From Symbiodinium natans (lineage: Eukaryota > Sar > Dinophyceae > Suessiales > Symbiodiniaceae): 64,000 nt of DNA. Positions within the stretch are counted from its first letter, which is position 1. The number at the start of each line of letters is the position of its first letter. The position numbers and the translations under genes are program-made. The stretch lies in the NCBI GenBank assembly GCA_905221605.1, contig CAJNDS010000491.1:62001-126000 (forward strand), written 5' to 3'. The notes beneath the pieces are model-generated. The model had not been told where the DNA came from. It ran no database searches and saw only the letters and a list, made by a program, of their open reading frames with translations. This document shows positions 45,736 to 58,260 of this stretch, in pieces.

Positions 45736-47132
45736 ATATATGTATATATATATATGCATGTATCAAATTCAACAAAAAGCACATGTAAACATCCCAACGT
45801 CATCCACCATCCCTCCAGTGAAAGCGACATGTGCCCTGCCTGATCCCAGGCTTCGCCGTCCGCCACTTGGGGGAAGCCGAAGGCATTGACGCGAGTGCTG
45901 AAGTGTCGTAGGTTTGATAGGGACCTTCGTCGTCCGGGTGATTCGTTCACATAGACAAGATTAACTGCCCAATCATGCTTGCGAAGGGCGAGGGCCTGCT
46001 ACTTGTCTGCGGTCGATCGGGATCTATCGATCTCGGTGTGCCAATTCCCCTGTGAAATTCCTGGCCTCTGTGCAACGTGTAGCCGGTTGAAGACCTCTTG
46101 CCTTGAGTTCTCGTGGGTGAGCCGGAGGTGCAGCTGCCGCATGGACGCTGCCTGCCCACCGGCACAACGCTTGGAATGTGTGGCCATTACATGTGACATG
46201 AACATGTCTGAACCTGAATCTTAGATTGCTAAGCTATGAGTGGATGGCAAAATCTGTCGACTGCGCCTCGTGAACGCTGGCCATGCAACCCTGATACTGC
46301 TGCTCCACCTCCACAACCAGATCGGACAGCTCCTTCAGGCAGATTCTACAAGTACAACCTTATCACGACGCGCGAGTGGATAATGAATCTCTCGGAAGAT
46401 CTCGTGATGTCCATCAGCGACGCTTTCAGATGCAAGTTAGGGGGCCTCTCCTGGCGTGCTCTTCGCGCTTGTGAGCGCATTTTTCGGAGATGCCGCTGAA
46501 GCTGAGACACGCTGCTCTCCATTCGATCAAGTTGCTGTCCTCAGAGAGTGCGAATCGAGTGCGACGGGATGAGAGCCCCCAGCAAGAAGACTGGGCTTGC
46601 TTACCATAGTAATATAGTATTGTATAGTATTATAAAGCATTATATAGTATTATATAGTATTATATAGTATTATCTAGTATTATATAGTATTTTAAAGTAT
46701 TATATAGTATTACATAGTATTATATAGTATTATATAGAATTATATAGTATTGTATAGAATTATAGTATTTTATAGTATTATATAGTCTTATATAGTAATA
46801 AAAGTATCATATATTATTATATAGTAGTATATAGTTTTATCATAGCGTTATATAGTATGATATAGTATTATATAATATAACATATTATCATAGTACTATA
46901 TAGTATTTTATAGTATTATTGTAGTAGTATATAGCATTATACAGTATTATATAGTATTCGCACTTTTATGCTTGGCCCGGCTCACCTTGCTCTGTACCGA
47001 GCATCGGCCCTTCTCGATCTGGCGTTCCATGCTGCCCATGGACGACTCCGCGACTTGGATGCCTTGGGCCATGAGAAGCAATCCACTGAAACTGTTGCTA
47101 ACCTCGGCCCAAAGCTCTTTAAAGCTTGAAAT
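45482..47132 (-). CDS. Coiled-coil protein, five phase-matched exons
   Basis: Exons 47132..46986 (49 codons), 46534..46451 (28), 46151..46102, 45924..45840 and 45643..45482 (53 codons plus stop). All phases agree and together they give 175 residues. Donors are GT (AGCAAG|GTGAGC), GA (CGCCAG|GAGAGG) and GC (CTCAAG|GC, GATCAG|GC). The peptide is helical: MGSMERQIEKGRCS, LDRMESSVSQLQRHLRKMRS, then VANMLQAEVKKRIGTRLRQY near the end. The first intron is 451 bp and mostly a TATATAGTAT minisatellite. The gene probably extends 5' of 47132. No family is assigned; a structural or axonemal coiled coil is possible. Confidence 0.72.
45695..45763. repeat. (TA)n(TG)n(TA)n microsatellite in an intron
   Basis: A TG run flanked by TA runs, between exons 45840 and 45643 of the coiled-coil gene. 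Confidence 0.85.
46610..46964. repeat. TATATAGTAT minisatellite inside an intron
   Basis: About 35 copies of a 10 bp unit close to TATATAGTAT with scattered changes fill most of the intron between exons 46986 and 46534. Confidence 0.9.
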
Positions 47133-47844
47133 CTTGGTAGGTCGACTTCGACGTGAAATGGGTGGTGCGTGCATAGTTGCAGGGCCCTACGAAACAAAGG
47201 AGGACCTTGGAGCCTCCTACAGAAGAACCCTACGTTCAGTCCAAGGAAGCAGCCTGCTTGGAAGCCCTTCTGACTCAGCAAGTAAGGTTAGTAAGGTGGT
47301 CGATGGGGATTATAAGCGGGCTTCTGGGGGATACTAAGTAGACTTACTATGTTAAAAGAACTTCCAGGTACTGCGGACAGCCTGGCGCTGAACACGCATT
47401 TTGCAGCAAAGGCCGAGCTTGTAGCCGAGTGATGCACGCAAGTGGGAAGCGAAGTTGGTGCAACTGGAACGAACTCAAAGCAGGATCCGGCATCTGCCGT
47501 GTTTTTTTGCCTCCCGCACATACTTTCTGATGTTCATCCGCAGTCTCAAGCAGAAAAGCGATATAACACACTGCGAATCGAAGTGAGTCAAAACGAACCT
47601 TGGAAGGACTATTCCAGCCACTAGCTGCAGCTGGACACTCCCGGCAGTCACAACCAAGCTTACAACCGCAACATCTAGAAACCACGCGGTCACATGCGGT
47701 CACCCCTCTTTGAGTCGGCATTTGCTCTATCGCCCCACAGTGCTCCAGCATCGCAACCCCATCCGGTCTGACACATGTTTCTTCATGCCAGCTGGCATCA
47801 TAAGGAACACAACAGTTCATGTGCAAGCAGGTGGCTTGACTTCA

Positions 47845-50243
47845 TTAGAAGGGCAAGTTAGTTGTTCCGAAGCCGTCGAACCTACCGTCCTTACGTGGCA
47901 CATTTAGGCTGTCCCTCACGACCCTTGTCCAAGCACAAGGCATACAAGCAACCTGCCCGTGCCACAACAGGTTCAAGCCAAAGCGGCACTGCTTCTGCAT
48001 GTGGTCCACCTGGCAGTTGCCAGCTGCAATTCCACAAGCCATGAGGACATAACATATTCTACCAGGGAAGGGCATGGGCTACAATGTGGGCTACGGAGTA
48101 CAGTTACCCCACCTGCAGGAGCTCGGCCACCTCCGCCGGGCTGATCATCCGGAGGATCCCGAAAAGCAGCTCTGAGACCGTGAGGGCTCCGTGGCTCACC
48201 TTCCAGCTTGGCATCAGCTTGGCTGTGCTTCACCCTTGTGTGCTGCCAGCTGCTACCTGTCGTGCCCTCTCTCTGCACCGCTTCCCTGAAACTCCCCTTC
48301 CGGGAGAGAACTCCTGAAGCCTGAGCTGCACCATGCAAACCTCCACCAATCCCAGCGGAGCCTCGTACAAGTGATCATACAGCTGAAGGATTTCCTCCGC
48401 AGTGATCTTCAAAACCTTGAGGCTGGGCTTCAGTTCCCCAAGTGCGTCCGCAAGCCTTGCCCGGCTCTGCATCAGCCATTCACCCCATGCTTCCCTGGAC
48501 GCTCCCAAGCCGCACGCAGCACGCTCCAAGGATTCCTCGAGCCGCGACAGGCCCAAAAGCCTTCTCCTCATGTCCTTGTTGCCCTGAGTCTGCTGATAAT
48601 CCGCGATCCCTCTTCCGGCAAGCTCGTGAAAAATGATGATGGCTCCATTGGCTGTCAGGAACAGAACGCCCAAGAGAGTCACTACAAAAAGAGCTGCCAG
48701 AAGCGTGGCTGTCTGGGTGCCTGCCTGCTCAAGGGGCTCCGTGATGCGATCCCAATCCATGGCATGGCAGGCAAGATAGAACTGGGTCAGGACGGCCGAT
48801 CCGAAGTGATTGAACTGCACCACGGGAAAGGTAGTGCTGCTGAAGACGAGGTACCAAACCGCCGCAAACAAGCACCAAATGCAGCAAAGCAAGAAGAACA
48901 AGAAAAATGGAAGCAGGCCCCCGAAGCAAGCTGTGACCGCGCTCGCTGATTCAGGCATGTTCAGCGACTGCAAGCCCCTAAGAAAGCGGAGAAGATGTAG
49001 GGTCAGTAAGGTGAACTGGCCTTGCCCAAACTGGTCCGAGATTGATGGAAGCAGCGCTTCTGCGATACTGGCCAGTAGCAGGAGAATGTCAAGCACTACA
49101 TAACCCGATTGCCAGAAATAACGGTTTGGGGCAGCACCGATGCGAACAAGTAGCTCGAGGACAAAGAAGACCATGTAACTTTCTGAGACGGTGTACCAAA
49201 ACTCAGGAGACCCGTCATTGTTAGCCACCCGCACCAGCGCGATGCAGTGCAGCAGAAGGAAAGCCCAGCAAAAGATGCCGAAGAACACCGAATTCTCGAG
49301 TCGAGCACAAACCTCGTGTTGAGTCCCTATTTGTGTACGCGCCATTCGAACACATGGATAGGCTTGGAAAAATGTTGCCAAATGCAGCCGGCGCCTTGTA
49401 GCAACAAGCCTGTGTTTGGGGACACCTCTGGAAGAATCCTTAGGGCCCACAGAGTGTGAAATTTGGAGCCTGCTGCAAGAAGTAAATGCCTTGTGCTATT
49501 GGAATCTACAAGCGTTGCGACCGGCACCGCTATCAAGGCAAGACAGAGCCCCGCGTAACAGCATCTACAATCTAGCACGTCATCCCCAACGCTGTATGAG
49601 CTCGTCCCAATTCAGGCAAGAATCCGCCACGCTGTCCACCTTCTAGAATGCCTGTCAAATTGCGCCTTACATTGCTCCTTCTGGTCGGAAACTCCTGCGA
49701 GTCATCGTGGTCAAGATGCGCTTTGATGACCTGGCCCAAGAACTGCTCAAAGCTTGCTTCATCTGTATGCACGTTCTTGGAGAGTCCCTTGGAAGCTGTC
49801 GGGGAAAACAACATATCCTCCGTGTACTCGCTCACGCCGCTGGCGAGGGTCACCGCAGAAGAAGCCAGGGCTCCACCCAACTCGCCTCCTACTCTGCCTA
49901 CATTCACTGCTGTCTGTGCTGCCGAAGTCGCCAAGGCTCCACCCAACTCGCCTGCTTCTCTTCCCACATTGACCGCTTTCTGTGCGGCAGAAGCACCCAA
50001 CTCGCCTGCTTCTCGTCCTACATGTGCTAGGGCTTCGCCCAACTCGTTTATGTGAGTCATGAGGCTCCGACGTCTTCCTGTCGGCGAAATAGGGGTCTCA
50101 CTCTGCACCTCGTCCTTAGCCTCACTCTCCTCCTCCCTTGTAGGGCCCTCAGACTGCATTGGGGAATCCTGCACAGTTGTAGCCCGCTCTGATGCCTCCG
50201 ATGTGTTGGAAGCACCGCCATGAGCCCCATTTTTCAGGTCCAT
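47845..50243 (-). CDS. Voltage-gated-type cation channel, single six-helix domain
   Basis: Exons 50243..49652, 49326..48321, 48206..48113 and 48009..47845 join in phase to 618 residues. Start ATG 50243; stop at 47845. Residues 1-200 are cytoplasmic, with three near-repeats of GREAGELGGALATSAAQ. S1 is at about 211-229, S2 242-260, S3 273-291, S4 302-319, S5 336-359, pore loop 376-391 (TQFYLACHAMDWDRI) and S6 404-432. The pore resembles the T/Q..D/E-x-W loops of calcium and sodium channel families. S4 (LHLLRFLRGLQSL) has few basic residues, so voltage sensing may be weak. The tail has LTVSELLFGILRM, as in related protist channels. Single-domain subunits would assemble as tetramers. Introns 1 and 2 use GC donors; intron 3 uses GT. 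Confidence 0.87.
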
Positions 50244-50299
50244 AGCGCCTCTGAAGCCTAAACCCTAGTGGCATATGCGTGGATTTATGTGGAGATGCA

Positions 50300-53200
50300 C
50301 AGTTGGGCCACACATGGCCACCGAGAGACGTTCACATGCTCAGCCACGGCATGAGGCTACAGTGCATTTGCGCCACTATAATTACAAGGGCGTTGCCGTC
50401 CAGTCACTTCGATATGCGCTGGGATTCTCACGAGGGCCCCATGCCCAGCGTTCCTCCTGCAACGGCAGCCAGCTTGACTTTCAATGGTACACCAGTGAGC
50501 ACCATCATCAGTCAAATGATTTTAAAGTTCCCTACAGATTGCACTTGAGGATCATGGTCACCTGCCAACGAACACTTCATTTGAACAATCGCCTCCTGCA
50601 CGCATGAAGCCGGTTGTGAGATATGTGACATCCATGAGCCTCGTGGCAAAGGAGAGCTGCATTGGCCCAACACCTCACGAGCTGGATGCAGCGTTGATTG
50701 AACACTCCGCACATGCTCCTGACCCATTTCATACGTGCCATTTTTCTCCATCCATCCCACCGCCAGCGCAAGCGTTGGAAGCCAGTGCTGGAACTTGCAT
50801 ATTCTGCTCACAGAGACAGTTGAGACCCGTTCCGGCGCAGGAGAAGACCTCGCAGGGTCAACTGCTGATAGCCACAAGCTTAAGTCTACGAGAGTTCCGC
50901 GGGCCAATCCTTTGCACTAAAGAAAAAAGTCAGCGCAACTGAGACACCACAAGTGTTTGTTGCATTTTGTTGCTTTAACTGTTGCGACTGTCGTCGTGCG
51001 TCTCATCCAGCCACTCTTGTTTCGTTTACTTGCGGCCCTTCCGTGTTGTCTTGTATGTAAAGACAACGAGGCCCAGCATTCCCAAACAACTAAGAACTTT
51101 GCAGACTGACTGCTTCTCTCGATATAGTTCGGTTCTCAAATGGAATGTCAATCGAAATAACTAAACTATACTAAACTACATGAGCCCTGCATATCATAGA
51201 AGTGTAGTCAGAGATGCGTTCCTGCTTAGATGAACTACGCTCTACAGCAGCAGCTCGCAGCGCAGTAAGGCTTAATAGATGGTGCGAAAAGGAAACCCTG
51301 TAAGGCTACACCATTCCATGCCGTCCCATGCATCTCCAGAAAACAAAAATTTGTGACCCAACGCTACTAAGATTGGAATCTCAGGTTTTTGACGAGGATG
51401 GTCCCTCAATGTCCAAGGTCCCCGAAATTGCCCAACATCTTTGAGGATGATCCCTCAACCATATAGGCAGAGATTTGGCAGTGCGCGGGACTTTCTATTA
51501 TTCTAGAACGCCCCCGAAAGGTTGCGATGCTCTGACGCCCGGTGACCAGCAGGGGGAAGGGGGCACGTGTACCATCAAAGAGCATCATCAGTACATGACC
51601 CCCATTCTGTAAAGGCAGCGATATGCTGTATTCTTCGGCGCGTAGCAGATGAAACGTGGAAGGATGCTTCACCAACATGTGGCCCTCAACCGTCTCCGGC
51701 TGCCTTTGCCAAGGAGGAGATGCAGCGCCAGTGCACGGGAGGCTCGTCTGCAGCAGGCGGAAATTTCACGGGGTGCAGTTGCTGTCGTTTGTGAGGTTTT
51801 GCGCATTCCCTTCTTCTGCCATATTTCAAAGCAATTGCAAAGAAAATTGGACCCCTAGCCCCGCACATGCAGCCGGACGTCCCCATTCCATGTCTACAAC
51901 CCAGAAAAAGGCCTGATCGTCAATTGACCGGATGGTGACGGGGCTCTGCACCTCCCATGCAAATCCGATTTCTCAAGCTTTCGGCGCGGCTTCCTTGGCT
52001 TATGGACTACTGCTTGGACTGCTGATGTCTGATGGGCGGGTGTAGAATGGCATGTCCCCCCATATGCTAGTAGTCTTTAAAAGGGATTATAGTACCCCCC
52101 CCTTCTATAATCCCTATTGAGGCATGTTAGCAAAAGGGGAACATCCCAAGTGTAGAATTTCAAAATTTCAAGCACTAAAGGCATCAGGAGGGGTATTCGG
52201 ATGCAAAAAGGCTTGTAGACCGTTGTCCATGGCAAGGGGCTTTTCGGTGAAAGCAAACTGCTTCTTACAACACAGGGCCGTTCGCAATTCAGCGAAAGAA
52301 CAGCACATGCGAGAAAAAAAACACAAAAACAGCACATGCATTACCTTGCCCCACTGCAGTCCGCAGCTCTACACTTAGTCTGGGTGATCGCTCGACTGAG
52401 AACTTGTCATTGGGCTATGACGTTCAGAAGTTCTTCCACGTGCCCCTGAGCCCTCAAGGTTTGGCCACCACATACCACACATCCTCCTACAGACTGAAAC
52501 ATCTCCAGAGACAAGGATCCGCACCCAAAAAGTCCTAAGGGATTCCCCTTAAGGCCTTCCCCTTAAAAGCTTCCCCCCTAAGCTTCTTCGTCATGTGCGC
52601 AGATATGGGCAATCTGGAGCCCTCGGCCTGCTGCCAAACCAAAGGGCTGCTGCCACATGCGCTGCCGTGCGAGAGTCGCCTCGCCTGCCTCGCCGGCCTC
52701 GACCCGGAGCCACTGAACGTTGACTTGAAGAAAAGATTTCGTACGGTTTTGGGGTCCAGGGATTTTTTTTCCTCCTGCACAGCTGGGGCGAATCCGCATC
52801 GCAGGGCTACTTTGGGTCCGAGGCGGTTTAAACGGCCAGGGAACAATGCGTTCCCCTGTTCGCGCTTCGCCAGCCGCTCCCGTCATATCAGAACGGTCCA
52901 GGGATTAGGCGTCATAGAGGTGAAATCACACCTGGGGGGCATCCCTCAGGCCCGCGCGTGCTGAGGAACTCTGCTTGTTTGGACCGGCCCCTGGCAGCGC
53001 AGGGCACTTTTCCCATGCGATGTATTCAGCGTATTCCCTTCATCCTACCTTGTTTGCTTAACTACTCAAAGGATACCCCAAGATGGCCCACTGACTCTAT
53101 CGCAAGTAGACCATACCAGCAAGGGCCTTAGTTTCGTGGTTTCGGTTTTCGGTGATGGGTTTTTTGGGGGAGGGGATTCTTCAAAACGGCCACAGGCATC

Positions 53201-54475
53201 AATGGGCCGGTTCTGCGGTGTGCCGCGCGGCAGCATCTTCACTGCTTTCGTGGGGCTGTCACCCTTCTACCTACAGTAATGGCTGCGGCACAAGGAACGA
53301 GGAACGCACGTTTCCGCATCAAAAAGCCCTACTTCCAGTCGATTGCTGGCTTGCTATGGCTTTTTTTGCAGGAGCTGCAATCTGCCTTGAGCAATACCAG
53401 TTGCCACATTGGGCACTGGAGCTATGTCGGGCACAACATGGACATGACACACATATGTAGGTGCAGCCGAGAACGTAGCTCCACTGCAGCGTATCATGCT
53501 GGCATTGCCACAAATCCTTAAGGTTCTCTGCTGGCCGACTTGGCGCTACAGTCGCACGATCTGCTCCGCTCACTTTGTCTTGCCCCTCCGGCATGCCAAC
53601 TATGATGATGCTGAAACGCGCATGCTGCCAAAGTACGTGCTGATACAGGTGACAAAGGCCACATTGTGACAAAAGAAATCCTGCAACATAAGTCACGTGC
53701 CTTGGGCGTCACAAGCCTGAATGACCTGCACGCTGTTGTTTCAGCTGCACAGCAGACCGACTGAAAGGCACAACCAACATCTACCTCACAGTGGATCGAA
53801 CTGCAAAAAGTCTGCACAAGCTTTTGCAATCACGATGTTGCGCACAATGGCTGCTTCATGCGTCCACACATGTCCACGTCTGCAACACATGATGCAGCAA
53901 TCGGCAGAATCTGCAGAGAAACGCGCAAACACTTGATCGGTGGAGCTGACAAAACAGAGTTGGAGAGTATAGAGTGAACTCACGATGCTGCCATTTGAAA
54001 GATCTGTAGCGTTCCTGTATCTGCACAACTCAGACCATGGGAGCTCAGCCCAGGAGCATTTGCTACAGTACCTGGGTGAGAGACTATGCACAAGCTATCG
54101 GAGAAGCCTCGGTTGCGACCATAAGGATCTGGCCAGCAGTTGGCAGCTGACTTGCAGCGCTCTCAGAGGCGTAAAGACATGTAGAGGCAAACACCAGGGA
54201 GCTCAAAGAAGCGAACACTTACACAGATTGCCACATTTGGAGAGACAGACTTTGCATAGCAGAAGCTCCAGGTCCAGCTCATGCCCCGGTCATGTGGTGA
54301 TAGTGGCAAGGCTGGTGAGAAACGCTTACTTCAAGATCTCCCAATATCTCCGAAGCTCTTAGCTCGCCTCTCTAAATCTATCTCTCAGTCTCTATCATGC
54401 GATGCTCTTGTCCGTACCCAGCTTTGGCACAGGCCTGTCGCAGCAGCTTCGGCTCAGTATGGGGAAACGTGCTCC
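50300..54475. other. About 4.2 kb with no firm gene
   Basis: The stretch holds an inverted-repeat element at 52049-52149. Minus frames at 51.4-51.6 kb (NGGHVLMMLFDGTRAPFPL) and 50.6-50.8 kb (LPTLALAVGWMEKNGTYEM) are possible exons without clear borders. A plus-strand pyrimidine run before CACAG near 52781 looks like an acceptor but leads into no supported exon. The rest shows nothing. Confidence 0.35.
52049..52149. mobile_element. Inverted-repeat element, AGTCCTTAAT family, 9 bp duplication
   Basis: A 101 bp unit. The left end GGCATGTCCCCCCATATGC pairs with the right end GCAAAAGGGGAACATCCCAA. The interior has GGGATTATAGTACCCCCCC, close to the 17.2 kb copy. Perfect GTGTAGAAT copies flank it at 52040-52048 and 52150-52158. 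No exon is firmly placed on either side. Confidence 0.72.
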
Positions 54476-55621
54476 TTACTCTGCCTTTGATGGCGTCGAC
54501 TTTGCCGACTTTGCCGACCCGGTCGCTGGCCGGCTCCTCTCAGAGGCACTCTTCACTTCGTCGCCTTCGCATTTCTGGCTTTGCAGCAGGGCTTCCATTT
54601 TGGCCATGGCCTTGGCAGCTCCGTGTCCATTACCATTTCTATGCCTCCGCACTAGATCGCACTAGCGACATGCATCCTGCCAAGCTGTTTGCTGGCTTAC
54701 TGTAGGTGTCAGCACAGATGTCCAACTCACTCAGGGCAAAGTGATAAGGCTTAGAAAGTGGCCTCTGCCTCAGCTTTTTGCATCTCTGCCCTCTCCTGCT
54801 CCCACCGGCGAAACCACTTCTCTTCGTTCTCGCACCTGTCCGAACAGCGCAGATAACTATCAACACCACCATGCAACTAGGGCGTTGCGCTGATGGCAGC
54901 CAAAAGGCTGGATGTTCAGCGCGATGAAGCCGACACCGCGGGAGGCGAGCATGTTTGCCTACCTGTCTGGCCTGCTGAGAAAGGAGCCCCAACTGCTGCG
55001 GCGGCACAATGGCGCCAGCACTGAGTGAAGTCCGCGATTCGTGCTTGCCTTCGTGGGGTAGTTGCATTGCAGGTGGTGAAGGCTATTGCTCTGCGCAGTC
55101 CAAATATGCGATTCCCCCCCTGCCCCAGCCGGCAACCCAGCACTGCTTCATCCACCGGTGCCATGAATTGCTGCGCTCCCAGCAAGGTTGCTCTTTTTCG
55201 CCCCTCACAACCAGGCAATGGGTTTCGTGGGCGGGCTGCCTGGTGGCGAAGTAGCCAGCAGTTCAAAGAACAAAGACGAATTATGTCGCGCGGGGTGGAC
55301 ACTCAAAGACCGAACATCACTGACTTCAGAGTCGACAAGCAGTAGCCAGTGGCATGTTGTGAAGCAGCATGTTCTTCTGTCCACCTCCGCCAGTGTTCTG
55401 CCAACAAGCAAGGCAAGTCCAAGAGGATAACCTCCAGCAAAGATATATTCCTTCAGGGTACCCTTTTCGAGGAACGACATAAAGACATGCCATGCATCTA
55501 CTTGGAGGGCATTCAGCCGGCCGACAGCCATTGCTGCGGCAAGTTTGGCGAAGCGTGGCTGAGTTTGGCGCCAGTGAACAACGGAGTCCTCATGTATGCG
55601 ATCTGTGGTAGCAGGAGTAGT

Positions 55622-55653
<32 letters not shown>

Positions 55654-57320
55654 TATACATATATACATACATGTATATACGTATAAACGGTGCTTCCAGC
55701 TTGGCAGGACGAGGCACTCAAATTGAAAAAGGCAAAGGCACCAAGACAGGCTTTGAGCTGTATGGTGCATGGCTGCCCTCTACTTCTTTCATTCAGCGTC
55801 AAGTTGTGGAAATCCAATCACCTGCCCGTGCGAAAGAAAGAAGTCGCGGCTGCTACTTGCTCCGACTTTGTGTCGGGAGGGCCTTCCTGTGGAATGAACA
55901 TGGTGAGCACAACGAGGCTTCTATTGCCTGTAGGGTCATCGGCGATCGAGACTACTGGCACTTGAGTCGCATGGACAATGCAGGCCAACGCGGCCGTGAT
56001 TTTTTGAACTCGGCTAACGGTGCTACCAAGCTGGGTCCCTGACCCGCGGCGCAGCTTCAGGGTCAGCACCTCATGGGGACCCCAAAGGGTTGGGATTCAT
56101 GCCTATAGTGCTGTGCCTCGTGGGATGGCTCAAGTTGACGTGCCGTCAACGATTGGAAATACGATGAAATACGAGCATCATCCCAGATGCCCCGCAACGA
56201 TGGCCAATATGACAATTACGTGTGCGCGGGCCGTAGGGTACTTATGGAGCACGCCATCCGCACCTGGTTCTTCTTGCACTCGTCAACCAGCTGCAAGACA
56301 TCCTCGCGACCCAGGGGTTATTTAAGGACAGCTGGTTTTGCGCGTGACTTACCTCAAACTTCCTGCGCACAGCTTCGGCTTTGAGCTTTGCATTGGCCAA
56401 CACACAAGGCATGCCAATCACTACGAACGTGAGACCCCATCATGACGTCACCCACAGACCCTCAGAGTCTTGGAGGGATGGAGGGGGATGGATGCTACTG
56501 GTAAAAGACACAGACGTCTTCAGCCCACCAGGCGACCACAAGAGTTGTCCTTGTTGATTCCGTTCACCTCAACGATGCGATCACCGACTTGAACTCTGTC
56601 CTGTGCCCAGAGCAACACGCCGTGACGATGCAGGCGCCGGTTGGGACATGCTGAAAAGCCTGCTATAAGCAGCAAGTACTCTTAGTCTGCGGTGATTCTA
56701 GGTGGCGGGTCAATTCTACATTGGAAACGATGGACCTTGTTGCCGGCGGTGTTCCAGTCCTTCATCGGGGAAACCAAGGCGTGGCTTTCCATGTCTAGTC
56801 TGGCGATGCTCAAGCAAGGAGGGCGTAAGCTCATGTCCATGACAAGACCGTCGTTGATAACTTCAATGAGCAGCGTCTCGCCATCCTGCAGGCATCTCTT
56901 CTCTGGGCGGACCCGGAGGGCACACAGCTTTGCTTTCTACATCTTTCTACGGCACGTGTGGTGTACACTTACAGCAGACGGAATGGGAGTGGTGCAGCAA
57001 GCGTTTGTGCACTAAAGGATGTTTCGGGCTTTCTGAGAGGCCCCGGGTGCGGAGCCTTATGGTCAACGTCGATTCCAAGACGAGCTCCCGTGGACTTGTT
57101 CAACTGGATGAAGTACTCGCCCGGTGATGCCTGCAAGCTTTCGATTTGAGGCGTGCCCCGGGCAAACTCCTCCTCAGCTGGAAATTGCCTGTGCAGCCAT
57201 TGGCGCACTGACATCTGGGCCTGTCAAGGCCACAGCAGGGCCCATCTCAAACACAAGAGTCCAACGGCATTCGAGCAGAAAAGTAGCTCCTGGAAGATCA
57301 GGCGCGCCGGGAACTGCCTC
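54476..57320 (-). CDS. PDZ-domain protein, multi-exon
   Basis: Exons 57320..57189, 57130..57056 and 56885..56736 join in phase 0. They encode FLLECRWTLVFEM, then EYFIQLNKSTGARLGIDVDH, then DGETLLIEVINDGLVMDMSL. Exon 56600.. carries VQVGDRIVEVNG, one ending at 56353 carries AEAVRRKFE (GTAAGT donor), 56302..56264 carries DVLQLVDECKKNQ, and 56069.. begins VLTLKLRRG. These are the strands and helix of a PDZ-like fold, so a peptide-binding scaffold role is expected. Exon 55602..55385 (ALQVDAWHVFMSFLEKG) joins in phase if 56069 ends at 55928. Charged exons 54835..54751 (CENEEKWFRRWEQER) and 54638..54476 (MAKMEALLQSQKCEGDEV, stop) may be the C terminus or another gene. The 5' end is not seen. Confidence 0.68.
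55619..55682. repeat. (CA)n(TA)n microsatellite in an intron
   Basis: It lies just upstream of the exon starting at 55602 on the minus strand. Confidence 0.85.
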
Positions 57321-57498
57321 CTTGAAGATAAATGCCAGCTTGTGAAGTGTTCTAACTGTTCTCCGATCAGTTGGCTGTGCTTGACAAATGGAAATCAGCC
57401 GCGTCCTTGCGGGTGATCTCCTTTTGTTCATGATCCGCGCTCGCCTGCGCAAGAACACACAAACAGACAGAGAGAGCTAAAGAGAGAGAGAGGGAGAG

Positions 57499-57800
57499 AT
57501 GGAATCGACACAAAACGGCATTGGAAAATCTGCCATTCGCCTGTTCCGTTCAGGAAATACTGCCGTGCGAATCACACTACTGCAAGTAGATGTTGTCTCC
57601 GCATTTTGCTGTTTACTGCCGATCAAAAGGAACGAACAAACATCCACATGTAGGGGTTTCTTCTCATTTACTCTACAGACTCCAACAAAAAATCGACACA
57701 GGACGGCATGGTCAATCCGGCGTGAATCTCCTTTCCTGCTTGGGAAAGGGGCCACACGAATCACACCTGATCTTGGTTGGCGTCTCCTGCCACTCCTCCG
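57499..57800. repeat. Two diverged direct-repeat copies about 190 bp apart
   Basis: The strings ATCGACACAAAACGGCAT and ATCGACACAGGACGGCAT, and later GCGAATCACAC and ACGAATCACAC, recur in the same order. This suggests an old tandem duplication. A short (GA)n run precedes it at 57466-57492. Plus-strand frames across it are open but lack exon signals. Confidence 0.45.
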
Positions 57801-58066
57801 CCATTCCGACGTTAGCACTCACTCTCCGCTTAATGGCTTCAGGGCATCCTTCCCTCTCACACACACTCTCACAGAGACGCCCTTGGTGGCCAGTTTTAAG
57901 GCACACTTCGGAAAGAGACGTGAAAGCGAAATACTTCCAAATTGCGGTCACACGCAACCTGGGCATGAAGACTTACCTGACAATGCGCACTTCCCCCTAT
58001 TTGTAGGTCCTGCGACACACTGACAAGAGGTGGTCTTCACTTTTGTATATTCTCTTTCTCGGTGTC

Positions 58067-58260
58067 TTCCTCTTCTTCTTCTTCTTCTTCTTCTTCTTCT
58101 TCTTCTTCTTCTTCTTCTTCTTCTTCTTCTTCTTCTTCTTCTTCTTCTTCTTCTTCTCCTTCTCCTTCTCCTTCTCCTTCTTCCTCTTCCTCTTCCTCTT
58201 CCTCTTCCTCTTCCTCTTCCTCTTCCTCTTCTTCTTCTTCATCAGGGCTTTCTCTCTTTC
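58067..58260. repeat. (TTC)n microsatellite with TTCC variants
   Basis: About 190 bp of TTC/CTT units that drift to CCTTCT and CTTCCT. Poly-Ser, poly-Leu, poly-Phe, poly-Glu and poly-Lys frames here are artefacts. Confidence 0.92.

Noticed and set aside
47283-47345. Possible further inverted-repeat element (AGTAAGGTTAGTA..)
   Set aside because: The arms match poorly and no flanking duplication was found.
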